The position numbers and the translations under genes were made by a program. Under the pieces are notes generated by a model. The model searched no databases and had not been told where the DNA came from. It was given only the letters and a program-made list of their open reading frames with translations. From Oscillospiraceae bacterium (GTDB lineage: Bacteria; Bacillota; Clostridia; Oscillospirales; Acutalibacteraceae), in assembly GCA_009784445.1 (NCBI GenBank), contig WRBQ01000001.1, forward strand, positions 1-64,000: a DNA stretch of 64,000 nucleotides, written 5' to 3'. How positions within the stretch are numbered: the first letter of the stretch is position 1; each line of letters opens with the position of its first letter. Positions 9,026 to 18,023 of the stretch are shown piece after piece.

Positions 9026-10198
9026 ATGAAGAAACTGTTCACCCTCATCAAAACATATCCTAGCACCACGGCCCTGCTTTGCATGCTGGCAGTTGCCGTG
9101 CCGCTGATGCTTTCGCCTATTGGTGCCCTTGCAATCAATCCCATTGGTGGGCAGCGCATCATGGTAATGGATGGCATGCTGTGGTACAACGCAGAGTATA
9201 TCTCAGAGGTGTTCACGCAGCTGGGTGCGCACGGCCGGCAGGTTTACCTCATCTTTCACGTGTTTGACTGCCTATTTGCCGTTACCTACGCCGCGCTGCT
9301 GATGACCATCCTCAAGCCCCTCGCGCGTGCGAAGTGGCAATGGCTGTTGCCAATCGTCCCAGCTGTATTCGATATCACGGAAAACACGCTGATTCAAATC
9401 ATGTCTGCGCAGCATCCTGCATTTTGGAGAGAGTTTTGCTCGAATACACCCCTGCTAGCTTCAATTGCACCTGTTTTTACCCTGTTGAAGTGGCTAGGTT
9501 TTTTGGCCTGCTTGGTGATGATAGTCGTGCTGCTTGTGCAAAAGCGCAAACGCCCGCGCAAGCTGCTGCTCTTTGACCTTGACGGCACACTCACCGACCC
9601 GCAAGAGGGCATCGTCAACGCAATCACTCATGCCCTGCATCAGTTGGGCTGGCCCGCGCAACCGCGCGAGCTGCTTGCCACCTTCATCGGCCCGCCACTG
9701 CGTGACAGTTTTGCCGACACCTTGGGCATGCCACCTGAACTCATCGAACCTGCCATTGCCGCTTATCGTGAGTATTTCGCCGAACGCGGCATCTTCGAGA
9801 ACAAACTTTACGATGGTATTCTTGAGCTGTTGCAACGCTTGCAGGCTGCGGGTATTCCCATGGCTTTGGCCACCAGCAAGCCCACGGTGTACGCCGAGAA
9901 AATCGCCGCGCACTTTGGTTTTGCGCAGTATCTTGACTACATCGCCGGGGCGAATCTCGATGGCACGCGTGAGCGCAAAGCTGATGTGATTGCCCACGCA
10001 CTTGAGGTTCTTGCTCCCCCGCCCGGCACACAAATCGTCATGATTGGCGACCGCGAATTTGACGTACTCGGTGCTGCCGAACATGGCATTCCCTGCATTG
10101 GTGTGCTGTGGGGTTATGGCAGCCGCGAGGAGCTTGCCAGCGCCGGTGCGCAGCAGATTGTGCGCACGATGGATGAATTGCTTGAGGTATTGACATGA
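9026..10198 (+). CDS. Membrane domain fused to HAD-family phosphatase
   Basis: 390-residue protein in two parts. Residues 1-172 contain about four predicted membrane segments (for example TALLCMLAVAVPLML, FLACLVMIVVLLV). From residue 182 a complete HAD phosphatase of the phosphoglycolate-phosphatase/PpaX type follows: LFDLDGTLTD (motif I), ATSKP (motifs II/III region) and MIGDREFDVLGA (motif IV). HAD enzymes of this type are usually free cytosolic proteins of about 215 residues, so the fusion would tether the enzyme to the inner face of the membrane. Starts 2 bp after the ACT gene and overlaps the following lipoprotein gene by 4 bp (ATGA). Substrate unknown. Confidence 0.85.
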   Translation: MKKLFTLIKTYPSTTALLCMLAVAVPLMLSPIGALAINPIGGQRIMVMDGMLWYNAEYISEVFTQLGAHGRQVYLIFHVFDCLFAVTYAALLMTILKPLARAKWQWLLPIVPAVFDITENTLIQIMSAQHPAFWREFCSNTPLLASIAPVFTLLKWLGFLACLVMIVVLLVQKRKRPRKLLLFDLDGTLTDPQEGIVNAITHALHQLGWPAQPRELLATFIGPPLRDSFADTLGMPPELIEPAIAAYREYFAERGIFENKLYDGILELLQRLQAAGIPMALATSKPTVYAEKIAAHFGFAQYLDYIAGANLDGTRERKADVIAHALEVLAPPPGTQIVMIGDREFDVLGAAEHGIPCIGVLWGYGSREELASAGAQQIVRTMDELLEVLT

Positions 10199-10845
10199 AA
10201 GTTTTGATTCTTGCGGTGGCATTGCTGATGATTTTGACTGCCTGCACTGCGCCTGAAGAAGCCCCTACACCCGCCATAACTGATTTTCCCATGACAACAA
10301 TTGCAACCACCGAAGTTCCTCCGCAGCAGCAGCCTCGGCAAACTGGTTGGCTAAGCTGGTCTGAACTTGCGCTGTGTGATGAGATAACCATCGTTCAAGT
10401 GATGGATGAGCAATTTTACACGGAAATTCGCTTGCTCAATCACGCCACGGGTGAAGATACGCTGTTGCTTGAGCCTTTAGGCGAAGAACATGGCGATGCA
10501 CGCTGGCCATCGTTGGGTGGTCGTTTGAATGAACGCTATTTTTTCTTCCATTTTCGCTTGCCGGAATCATGCGGCAGAAGTAGCATGATGATTTATGATG
10601 TTGTGCAGCGGCGTATTATTGATGCACAGTTTCCGCACGAACTAGAGTTCGTGAATGTGAGCAATGGGCGAGTTTATTTGTGCGAAACGTTTATGATAAC
10701 TGATGTTGCACGCCTATATTATTTCGAGCTTTCTGCGCTGGCAGGCAATGGCGCGGTTGCGCTGCACGAAGCTGGCACACTTACTTATGCGCAATGGGAT
10801 GTGCGCAACGCGCCTTATCGAAGAACCGCAGGAGTAATTGCATGA
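10195..10845 (+). CDS. Putative lipoprotein
   Basis: 216-residue protein of no recognised family. A hydrophobic signal ([14 protein letters not shown]) ends in the lipobox LTAC, and is followed by a Thr/Pro-rich linker, so a lipoprotein on the outer face of the membrane is expected. The remainder is rich in aromatic residues and beta-prone ([10 protein letters not shown]). It overlaps the HAD fusion gene and the UPF0210 gene by 4 bp each (ATGA on both sides), indicating translational coupling. This makes it the odd member between UPF0237 and UPF0210. Confidence 0.7.
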   Translation: MKVLILAVALLMILTACTAPEEAPTPAITDFPMTTIATTEVPPQQQPRQTGWLSWSELALCDEITIVQVMDEQFYTEIRLLNHATGEDTLLLEPLGEEHGDARWPSLGGRLNERYFFFHFRLPESCGRSSMMIYDVVQRRIIDAQFPHELEFVNVSNGRVYLCETFMITDVARLYYFELSALAGNGAVALHEAGTLTYAQWDVRNAPYRRTAGVIA

Positions 10846-12194
10846 TTAACCAGCACGAAATCAACGAAACCAATCAAATGATCAGCGAGGCAAAGCTTGA
10901 CGTGCGCACCATCACCATGGGCATTAGCCTGCTGGATTGTGCCACGGACAGCCTGCCGCGCTTTTGCGAGAAAGTGTATGACAAAATCACCCGCAGCGCC
11001 GAGCATCTCGTGCGCGTGGGCGACGACATCGCCTTGGAATATGGCGTGCCGATTGTGAACAAGCGCATCTCGGTTACCCCTGTGGCGCAGGCTGCCGCCT
11101 CGCTTTGTTGCGACGAAGACGGCTTTGTGGAAATCGCCCGCACGCTAGACCGCGCAGCCCAAGCCGTGGGCGTGAACTTCATCGGCGGGTTTAGTGCGCT
11201 GGTGCAAAAGGGCAGCACCGCAAGCGACCTCGCTTTGCAACACGCTATCCCCCGTGCATTGGCCGAAACCCAGCGCGTGTGCGGCAGCGTGAACTTGGGC
11301 AGCACCCGTGCAGGCATTAACATGAACGCCGTGGCGCGAATGGGGCGCATGATTAAACAAGCCGCTGAAATTGACATCAACGCCTGTGCAAAGTTGGTGG
11401 TTTTCTGTAACGCCGTGGAGGACAACCCCTTCATGGCTGGTGCATTCCACGGCGCAGGCGAGCGTGATTTGGTCATCAACGTGGGTGTGAGCGGCCCGGG
11501 TGTGGTCAAGCGCGCCCTTGAAGAAGTGCGCGGCGCAGACTTTGAAACCGTGTGCGAAACCGTCAAACGCACCGCTTTCAAAATCACCCGCGTGGGGCAG
11601 CTGGTGGCGCAAGAAGCCGCTGCTCGGCTCAATGTCCCCTTTGGTATCATCGACTTGAGCCTTGCACCCACCCCTGCCGTGGGCGACAGCATCGCCGAAA
11701 TTTTCGAAGAACTCGGCTTGGAAAAAGCCGGTGCGCCGGGCACAACCGCAGCCCTCGCGATGCTCAACGACAACGTGAAAAAGGGCGGCATCATGGCCTC
11801 AAGCTATGTGGGCGGACTCAGCGGTGCGTTCATTCCGGTTAGCGAAGACCACGCCATGATTGAAGCCGTGCAGGCCGGCGCCCTCACGCTTGAAAAGCTC
11901 GAAGCCATGACCTGTGTGTGCTCGGTGGGGCTAGACATGGTTGCCGTGCCGGGTGATACCTCGGCTGCCACCATCGCGGGCATCATCGCCGACGAAATGG
12001 CCATTGGCATGATCAACCACAAAACCACCGCCGTGCGCATTATTCCCGCTGTGGGCAAACAAGTGGGCGATGTCATCGACTTTGGCGGGCTGCTTGGCCG
12101 CGCCCCCGTAATGCCCGTCAATCAGTTCTCGTGCGAGAATTTCATCGCGCGTGGTGGGCGTGTGCCGCCGCCGGTGCATAGTTTTAGAAACTAG
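10842..12194 (+). CDS. UPF0210 (PFL-like) family protein
   Basis: 450 residues, the usual family length. Typical features are the N-terminus [27 protein letters not shown] and a glycine-rich body. The family is distantly related to pyruvate-formate-lyase/DUF711 proteins; its biochemical function is not established. The start is set at ATG 10842, which overlaps the upstream stop as ATGA and has CAGGAG 7 nt before it. The UPF0237 partner lies at the head of the same operon. Confidence 0.92.
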   Translation: MINQHEINETNQMISEAKLDVRTITMGISLLDCATDSLPRFCEKVYDKITRSAEHLVRVGDDIALEYGVPIVNKRISVTPVAQAAASLCCDEDGFVEIARTLDRAAQAVGVNFIGGFSALVQKGSTASDLALQHAIPRALAETQRVCGSVNLGSTRAGINMNAVARMGRMIKQAAEIDINACAKLVVFCNAVEDNPFMAGAFHGAGERDLVINVGVSGPGVVKRALEEVRGADFETVCETVKRTAFKITRVGQLVAQEAAARLNVPFGIIDLSLAPTPAVGDSIAEIFEELGLEKAGAPGTTAALAMLNDNVKKGGIMASSYVGGLSGAFIPVSEDHAMIEAVQAGALTLEKLEAMTCVCSVGLDMVAVPGDTSAATIAGIIADEMAIGMINHKTTAVRIIPAVGKQVGDVIDFGGLLGRAPVMPVNQFSCENFIARGGRVPPPVHSFRN

Positions 12195-12221
12195 TCATTA
12201 CTACATAAAAAGGAGAAAATC

Positions 12222-12869
12222 ATGACCAAAATTCGTGTATTCCAACTTGCGTTATACTCCGTGTTTGTGCTGCTGTTTAACGCGCTGTTTTTCCTGCTGA
12301 GCACTTTTCCGCAGCCCGCGTCGGTGTGGATTGCCTACGCGTTTATCCACGTGGCCTATGCCGCCATGCTGCTGTCGCCGCTGATGCGTGGGCAGGCGCG
12401 CAAATCACGTGCGTTTGCGGTGAGCACCTTTGCAGCGTCGGCGCTGTACTTCTTGGCAGTGCTGGGCAGTGGCGTCATCACCATTCTCATTGCACCGCAG
12501 GGCTTTCGCTGGGCGCTTGCCGCGCAGCTGGTGCTGCTGGGTGGCTATGCCCTGCTGTTGCTGCCAAGCCTGATTGCCAATGAGTATGCCGCAAAGCCCG
12601 TGGATAAGCACTATCGCAACTTGCCGTTTGTACAAACGGCCTGCAAGCAGCTTGACTCTCACCGCGGCAACGCCTATGTGCAGGCCTTGGTTGAATTATT
12701 CAAGCAAAGCCCCACCAATTCGCGCCCAGAGCTAGCCAGCGACGAACAACGCATTCTTGCTATGGTAGATCAACTAGTGCAAGCTGCCGAAAACGGCGCC
12801 AACGGCACCATCACAGCCTTGGCTGGCGACATCACCCAAGCCCTAGAACAGCGCAATGCGCAGTTGTAG
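12222..12869 (+). CDS. Hypothetical membrane protein
   Basis: 215 residues, family not recognised. Four hydrophobic segments occupy residues about 7-27, 35-53, 65-88 and 92-115, followed by a soluble tail of about 100 residues (SDEQRILAMVDQLVQAAENG). AAAAGGAGAAAATC precedes the ATG. It lies 27 bp behind UPF0210 and may belong to that operon. Its TAG stop overlaps the first unit of a heptamer repeat array. Confidence 0.65.
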   Translation: MTKIRVFQLALYSVFVLLFNALFFLLSTFPQPASVWIAYAFIHVAYAAMLLSPLMRGQARKSRAFAVSTFAASALYFLAVLGSGVITILIAPQGFRWALAAQLVLLGGYALLLLPSLIANEYAAKPVDKHYRNLPFVQTACKQLDSHRGNAYVQALVELFKQSPTNSRPELASDEQRILAMVDQLVQAAENGANGTITALAGDITQALEQRNAQL

Positions 12870-12959
12870 TGGATAGTGAATAGTGAATAGTGGTTAGTTG
12901 AAGAGACGCAACTGCCTACGCATCATTCACTATTCACTAACCACTAATCACTATACACT
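12868..12959. repeat. Inverted pair of heptamer arrays (AGTGRWT family)
   Basis: Left array 12868-12902: five 7-bp units (AGTGGAT, AGTGAAT, AGTGAAT, AGTGGTT, AGTTGAA). Right array 12925-12959: five units on the other strand (ATTCACT, ATTCACT, AACCACT, AATCACT, ATACACT). The halves can pair as a long imperfect hairpin directly before the galA ribosome-binding site. The same heptamers occur at 43869-43903 inside prmC and at 46480-46507. Confidence 0.85.
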
Positions 12960-12973
12960 AAAGGAGAAACCCT

Positions 12974-15157
12974 ATGCCCATTCATTACGACGAGTTCACG
13001 CAGATTTTTCACTTGCAGGCAGGCCAAAGCAGCTATGCCATGCAAGTGAGCGACGAAGGCTATCTGTGCCATTTGTACTATGGCAAGCACATCAGCCGCG
13101 ACGATTTATCCTACCTGAACGAAACCGGTCGCGGTGCGTCGTTTTCGCCCAACCCGGCCGATGGCTCCCCCACGCTAGACACCCGCTTGCAGGAATTCCC
13201 CGGCGCAGGTGTGGGTGATTTTCGCCAGTCCGCCTGTGGAGTGCGTGCTACCAATGGCGCCTATGCCGTTGAACTGAAGTACATTTCGCACAATATCTTG
13301 GCCGGGCAAAAGCCTGCGCTGCCCGGTTTGCCTGCGTATTATCTCAACAGTGCAGCCGACGGCGATACGCTTGAAATCACCATGGAAGATGCCCTGCTGG
13401 GCCTGCACGTGAAGTTATATTACTGCGCTTTTGCGGGTGAGAATATCATCACTCGCTGGGCTGTGGCGGAAAACCACGGCGCCGCTACCCTTTCCCTCGA
13501 AAACCTGCAAAGCGCCTGCGTGGAGTTCCCGCGCATGAATTTTGACATGGTTAGCCTGCACGGCGCTTGGAATCGTGAGCGCCACGTGGAGCGTCACCCG
13601 TTGTTTCACGGCAGCACCGTGATTGCCAGCAACCGCGGCAGCAGCAGCCACCAACTCAATCCCTTTGCGGTGCTATGCGACAAACATACAACCGAACACA
13701 CCGGCCAAGCTTATGGTGTGCAATTGGTATACAGCGGCAACTTCAAGATTGAAGCCCAAGTGAATCAAATGCACTGCACGCGCCTATGCGTGGGCATTAA
13801 TCCCGACAATTTTGCGTGGCAATTGCAGCCGGGCGAAAGTTTCACCACGCCCGAGGCTGTGTTGAGCTACAGCGACGAAGGTATTGGCGGGCTCAGCCGT
13901 ACGCTGCATCGTCTCACCCGTAACAATCTCGTGCGTGGCGAATGGAAGCAAAAACTGCGCCCGATTAAAATCAACAGCTGGGAAGCAGCCTACTTTGACT
14001 TTAATGCTGACAAACTCGTGGCCTTTGCGCGCGAAGCCGCCAAGACTGACGTTGATCTGCTGGTGATGGATGACGGCTGGTTTGGTGCGCGAAGCGACGA
14101 CAAAACATCGCTGGGCGACTGGTTTGTGAACGAAGAAAAACTCGGCTGCACGCTGAAGGAATTGGCCGAGCGCGTGAACGCCGAAGGCCTAGACTTCGGC
14201 ATTTGGTTTGAGCCAGAAATGATCTCGCCCGAAAGCGAGCTGTATCGCAAACACCCCGACTGGGCCTTGCATATTCCCGACCGTGGTCGCAGCCTTGGTC
14301 GCCGCCAGTGTGTCATCAATATGGCACTGCCCGAAGTGCAAGATTATCTGTTCGACTGCATCAGCGCAGTCCTCAAGCAAGCCAACATCACATACTTGAA
14401 ATGGGACTTCAACCGCAACCTCACGGAAGTGTTCTGCCATAGCCTGCCCGCAAACCAGCAGGGCGAAGTGGGTCATCGTTTCTATCTGGGCTTATATGAC
14501 CTGTGCGAGCGCCTCACGACTGCCTTTCCGCACATCTTGTTTGAAAGTTGCTCCGGCGGCGGCGGCCGCTTTGACCTTGGCATGCTGTACTACATGCCCC
14601 AAACCTGGACCAGCGACAACACCGACCCCGTTGATCGTCTGAAAATCCAGTGGGGTACTTCCATGGCATATCCCCTAGCTACCATGGGGGCTCATGTGGC
14701 TGCGCCCTATGGCCATGGCCGCGCCAACAAGATTCCCTATCGTGCAAGCGTTGCCACCACCGGCGCCTTTGGCTATGAATTAGACCCCACCAAGCTCACC
14801 GTTGAACAAATTGACGAAATGCGCGCGGCTAACGCTGCTTTCCGTGAAGTGCAACAATTGGTGACTACGGGTGACTTCTACCGTTTGATCAGCCCATTTG
14901 AGGGCAGAACCTGCGCCTGGCAGTTTGTTTCGCCGGATAAATCCGAGGCATTGGTGCAGTGCTTTGTGGTACTTAGCGAGCACAACGAATGGGATTTGCG
15001 CGTCTATCCCCAAGGCTTGGATGCCGACGCGCAGTACGAGCTCGACTGCGGTGCGGTGCTGCACGGCAACACCATCATGCACGCCGGCTTGCGCCTGCAA
15101 GACTTTGGCGGCAGAGACTTCGCCCATAGAAATATCTATCTGAAGAAGCTCGTGTAG
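12974..15157 (+). CDS. Alpha-galactosidase, GH36
   Basis: 727-residue cytoplasmic glycoside hydrolase of family GH36, cleaving alpha-1,6-galactosides such as melibiose or raffinose-type sugars. The length matches bacterial GH36 enzymes. Signature stretches: DDGWFGARSDD near residue 367, WFEPEMISPESELY near 412, the nucleophile motif YLKWDFN near 475 and the acid/base motif WTSDNTD near 546, with ESCSGGGGRFD before it. AAGGAG lies 7 nt before the ATG. The stop codon TAG is formed by the GTAG foot of the next BIME. No sugar transporter is adjacent; a GPH symporter lies at 34919. Confidence 0.95.
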   Translation: MPIHYDEFTQIFHLQAGQSSYAMQVSDEGYLCHLYYGKHISRDDLSYLNETGRGASFSPNPADGSPTLDTRLQEFPGAGVGDFRQSACGVRATNGAYAVELKYISHNILAGQKPALPGLPAYYLNSAADGDTLEITMEDALLGLHVKLYYCAFAGENIITRWAVAENHGAATLSLENLQSACVEFPRMNFDMVSLHGAWNRERHVERHPLFHGSTVIASNRGSSSHQLNPFAVLCDKHTTEHTGQAYGVQLVYSGNFKIEAQVNQMHCTRLCVGINPDNFAWQLQPGESFTTPEAVLSYSDEGIGGLSRTLHRLTRNNLVRGEWKQKLRPIKINSWEAAYFDFNADKLVAFAREAAKTDVDLLVMDDGWFGARSDDKTSLGDWFVNEEKLGCTLKELAERVNAEGLDFGIWFEPEMISPESELYRKHPDWALHIPDRGRSLGRRQCVINMALPEVQDYLFDCISAVLKQANITYLKWDFNRNLTEVFCHSLPANQQGEVGHRFYLGLYDLCERLTTAFPHILFESCSGGGGRFDLGMLYYMPQTWTSDNTDPVDRLKIQWGTSMAYPLATMGAHVAAPYGHGRANKIPYRASVATTGAFGYELDPTKLTVEQIDEMRAANAAFREVQQLVTTGDFYRLISPFEGRTCAWQFVSPDKSEALVQCFVVLSEHNEWDLRVYPQGLDADAQYELDCGAVLHGNTIMHAGLRLQDFGGRDFAHRNIYLKKLV

Positions 15158-15226
15158 GGGCGCGCATTGCGCGTCCGTCCTATTCTACCCGCCACAAAAT
15201 CTCGGACGGCCAATGGCTGCCCCTAC
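15154..15226. repeat. BIME (two inverted REP units)
   Basis: REP units 15154-15177 (arms GCGC) and 15203-15226 (arms GGCC) with GTAG feet outermost. The left foot supplies the stop codon of the GH36 gene. Confidence 0.92.
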
Positions 15227-15241
15227 ACCCGACCAACAATT

Positions 15242-15275
15242 AAGCCGAGGATTAAGCATCCTCGGCTTGTTTTTG
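15242..15275 (+). terminator. Intrinsic terminator of the GH36 gene
   Basis: 10-bp stem AAGCCGAGGA/TCCTCGGCTT with a 7-nt loop, then GTTTTTG. The stop codon of the convergent helicase gene lies in the loop. Confidence 0.85.
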
Positions 15276-17096
15276 TATGAGCATATCAGGCAGGTATCGA
15301 TCAAACTTGGAGAAACGCTGTGGCGTTTGGCACAGTTGCTCGGGCAGTTGTGCACCGCCGCGCCGAAAAGCCTCGCGCATGGCCTGCAACGTCGCACGAC
15401 TGTTTTGATCGAGGTAAGCATAGTTTTCATCGCTAGTTAGCACTTGCTGCATGCGCTGCAGTACAACCGGGTGCAGCGCTTCGCCGGCATAGGAGGTCCA
15501 CTTGGTTGCGGCGGCACCTTTGCTTGGCTGCACGAGAATCTCACGCTGGGTGGCGTGCAGGCTCTTCACCTGCCAGCTGCACCCGGCCAAAGCAAAGCGC
15601 TCCCCTGCTCGGTATGCTCGCCCAACACTGCCGATGATCTTCTCGCCCGCCTTGACGGTGTAATCTTGCGGTGCGGTGAACACAGACAGAAAATCCCGGC
15701 TGGTGACGATGGGCTCAGCCGCAAAGCCGATAACTAGGCCGCCAGTTTCGCTGCGGCGCAAATGGTCAATGTCGATCAAGTGCCGCAGCAGTGTACGGAA
15801 ATCATCCTGCGAAATTTGCGCGAATGCAGGCAGGGTAAGCACCTGCTGCGCCAGCTTGGGCGGGCTGATCTCCCCTGCCGCCGCCACGGCACACATGCTT
15901 TGGTGATAGAGCAAATCGAAGGGTTGCAAGGGTGGCCGCACAGGTTCAACCCACTTATGCTTTAAATATAATTGCAGCATGGCGATGGCCTGCACAAGCG
16001 GCCAGCAGATGTCTTCTTCGCCGTCGTCTTGCAGCAAAAACACAAGTTCGGCGGGTTGCCCTTTGCGTCCACAGCGGCCAATGCGTTGGGTGAGGCTTGC
16101 CACCGAAAGCGGCGCGCTTAGTTGCACAATGCGTTGCAGGTCGCCAATGTCCAAGCCCAGTTCAAGCGTCACCGTCGCGCAAGTAACCAGTGCACGGTCG
16201 CTGCTTTTCATGTCGCGCTCGGTGTTTTGCCGCAGTGCTGCCGCCACGCTGCCGTGGTGCACGCGGTAGACATCCGGCGTGCCGCGTTGTGCTGCAATTG
16301 CCTTGAGCTGCTGCGCAGTTTGCTCGGTTTGCAGGCGCGAATTGGCAAACACAATGGCCTTTTTGCCCAGTGTGGCGCGATACAGCGTTTCGTTCAGGCT
16401 GTCATCGTCCGGCGCAACATAGCGCATGGAAATCTGCAGCTTGCGGGGTGGCTCTTGCGCGTGTGGGTGTGCGACGGGCCTTGTTGTGCTACCCTGTAGC
16501 CAATTCTGCGCGGCCTGTGCATCACCTAGGGTGGCCGAAAGTCCAATGCGTCGCGGCGAACAGCCTGCCAAGCGCTCAACTTGCGCAAGCAAGCATTGCA
16601 GTTGCAGTCCCCGCGGGCTTGCCATGAAATAGTGCACCTCGTCAATCACCACAAAGCGCAGCCGGGCGAAAATTCTCGCACAGTCATGTTGATGATTAAG
16701 CAGCAGCGATTGCAGCGACTCCGGCGTAATTTGCAGCAGACCTTTTGGCTGGCGCAAAAAAGTCTGCTTTTGCGCGGGTGAGGCTTCGCCATGCCAGCGC
16801 GTCACCGACACTTTGCCCTCTTTTAACAGCGGCTGCAAGCGGGTGAACTGGTCATTGATGAGCGCCTTTAGCGGACTGACGTAGACAATCAACTCATCGT
16901 CGCCCAGCAAGGTCAGTGGCGGCAAAAACGCAGCCTCGGTTTTGCCGCTTGCCGTGCCGCTACTCAGCAGCAGGTGATCCTCGCTGCCAAAAAGCACAGC
17001 GGCCGCAGCCAGCTGCACAGGTCGCAGCTGGCTCCAGCCTTTACGAAAAATATGCGCTTGAATCCACGGACTCAAGCGCTCAAACACATTGTTCAA
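15252..17096 (-). CDS. DEAD/DEAH-box helicase, Lhr-like
   Basis: 614-residue superfamily 2 helicase. Motifs: GTASGKTEA (Walker A, residue about 46), DEVHYF (motif II), LSATLG (motif III) and QRIGRCGRKGQ (motif VI). The C-terminal half resembles the Lhr-like extension rather than RecQ or UvrB. Probably acts on DNA or RNA in repair; no specific function can be assigned. The start is taken as TTG at 17096, directly after the rpmA stop (GTG four codons in is an alternative). The join to rpmA implies coupling with the ribosomal-protein operon. A frame-intact C-terminus ends inside the convergent terminator hairpin. Confidence 0.85.
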   Translation of the reverse strand: MNNVFERLSPWIQAHIFRKGWSQLRPVQLAAAAVLFGSEDHLLLSSGTASGKTEAAFLPPLTLLGDDELIVYVSPLKALINDQFTRLQPLLKEGKVSVTRWHGEASPAQKQTFLRQPKGLLQITPESLQSLLLNHQHDCARIFARLRFVVIDEVHYFMASPRGLQLQCLLAQVERLAGCSPRRIGLSATLGDAQAAQNWLQGSTTRPVAHPHAQEPPRKLQISMRYVAPDDDSLNETLYRATLGKKAIVFANSRLQTEQTAQQLKAIAAQRGTPDVYRVHHGSVAAALRQNTERDMKSSDRALVTCATVTLELGLDIGDLQRIVQLSAPLSVASLTQRIGRCGRKGQPAELVFLLQDDGEEDICWPLVQAIAMLQLYLKHKWVEPVRPPLQPFDLLYHQSMCAVAAAGEISPPKLAQQVLTLPAFAQISQDDFRTLLRHLIDIDHLRRSETGGLVIGFAAEPIVTSRDFLSVFTAPQDYTVKAGEKIIGSVGRAYRAGERFALAGCSWQVKSLHATQREILVQPSKGAAATKWTSYAGEALHPVVLQRMQQVLTSDENYAYLDQNSRATLQAMREAFRRGGAQLPEQLCQTPQRFSKFDRYLPDMLIQKQAEDA

Positions 17097-17369
17097 TTAT
17101 TCAGCAGCCGGTGCTGCCACGGGATAAACGCTTGCGCGTTTGCGGTCTTTGCCCATGCGCTCAAAGCGCAACACGCCGTCAACGGTGGCAAACAGGGTGT
17201 GGTCACGGCCGAGCCCAACGTTGGTGCCCGCGTGGATGCGTGTGCCACGTTGGCGCACCAAAATGTTGCCAGCGAGGACGAATTGACCGTCAGCGCGTTT
17301 TGCGCCCAGACGTTTGCTGTTGGAGTCGCGCCCGTTACGAGTGGACCCCATGCCTTTCTTATGAGCCAT
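17097..17369 (-). CDS. rpmA: Ribosomal protein bL27
   Basis: 90-residue large-subunit protein near the peptidyl-transferase centre. It begins [22 protein letters not shown]. Most Firmicutes bL27 proteins carry a short N-terminal extension cleaved by Prp, and the prp gene sits between rplU and rpmA. Here an in-frame TAG lies 9 bp upstream of the ATG, so no extension is possible, and only 32 bp separate the two genes, so prp is absent from this operon. The ATG has AAAGGA upstream. Confidence 0.97.
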   Translation of the reverse strand: MAHKKGMGSTRNGRDSNSKRLGAKRADGQFVLAGNILVRQRGTRIHAGTNVGLGRDHTLFATVDGVLRFERMGKDRKRASVYPVAAPAAE

Positions 17370-17401
17370 AATTATCTATCCTTTCGTCGTTACAATCAAA
17401 A

Positions 17402-17791
17402 CTATTCTGCTGCGGTTTCGGCCATGGCTGCGGCTTCAACGGGAGCTTCTACTTTCTTCTTGGCGGGTGCGCGCTTGGGTTTGGCGCTAATGGCCGTGAT
17501 TTCCACCAAGGTGTAGGGTTGGCGGTGGCCAACGCTGCGGTGGTAGCCCTTGCGGCGTTTGTAGGTGAACACGTTGATTTTCTTCGCTTTACCGTTTTTA
17601 ATCACTTTGGCGGCAACGGTTGCTTTTTCCACGTCTTTGCCAACCAGTAGGCCTTTTTTGTCGTCGCCAATGGCAACCACTTGGTCAAAGGTCACGGTGT
17701 CATCAGCTTTTTTGTCCAGCTTTTCAATAAAGAGCTGTTGGCCGGCCTCAACTTTGTATTGTTTGCCGCCGGTGGTGAAAATTGCGTACAT
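17402..17791 (-). CDS. rplU: Ribosomal protein bL21
   Basis: 129-residue 23S rRNA-binding protein (MYAIFTTGGKQYKVEAGQ, later YKRRKGYHRSVGHRQPYT). It carries an Ala/Lys-rich tail of about 28 residues beyond the usual end (APAKKKVEAPVEAAAMAE). ATG 17791 is preferred over upstream in-frame starts because AGAGGAA lies just before it and the family N-terminus begins there. First gene of the rplU-rpmA-helicase operon. Confidence 0.96.
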   Translation of the reverse strand: MYAIFTTGGKQYKVEAGQQLFIEKLDKKADDTVTFDQVVAIGDDKKGLLVGKDVEKATVAAKVIKNGKAKKINVFTYKRRKGYHRSVGHRQPYTLVEITAISAKPKRAPAKKKVEAPVEAAAMAETAAE

Positions 17792-17823
17792 GGGGTTCCT
17801 CTTTCGATTTAGACTCGCTGCAA

Positions 17824-17853
17824 CAAGGCGGGCTAGCCCACTTTTGAGCCTTG
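17824..17853 (-). promoter_or_regulatory. Candidate rplU leader hairpin
   Basis: In the 5' UTR the stem CAAGGC/GCCTTG encloses an inner GGGC-TA-GCCC hairpin. L21 leaders in Firmicutes bind the protein for autoregulation; whether this one belongs to that RNA family is inferred from position and structure only. Confidence 0.45.
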
Positions 17854-17870
17854 GACATGCGGCACGTAAT

Positions 17871-17899
17871 ATTATACCAGATTTGGTGGTTGATGTCAA
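17871..17899 (-). promoter_or_regulatory. SigA-type promoter of rplU-rpmA
   Basis: On the minus strand TTGACA (17894-17899), 17-bp spacer, TATAAT (17871-17876): a perfect consensus. Confidence 0.9.
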
Positions 17900-18023
17900 G
17901 CATTTTTTCATTTTTTTACGCACATTTTTTTTTGCAATCGGCGCAATCTAATCAGGCAGCTGCTTGGCGGCTGCGGCGGGTTGTAATATACTCGCAGGAA
18001 AATGAAGGGTGGATTAAATTCCC

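Noticed and set aside
12898-13218. Plus-strand open frame beginning before the alpha-galactosidase
   Set aside because: Its first part is translated heptamer repeat (HYSLTTNHYTL) and the rest is a shifted frame of the GH36 gene.
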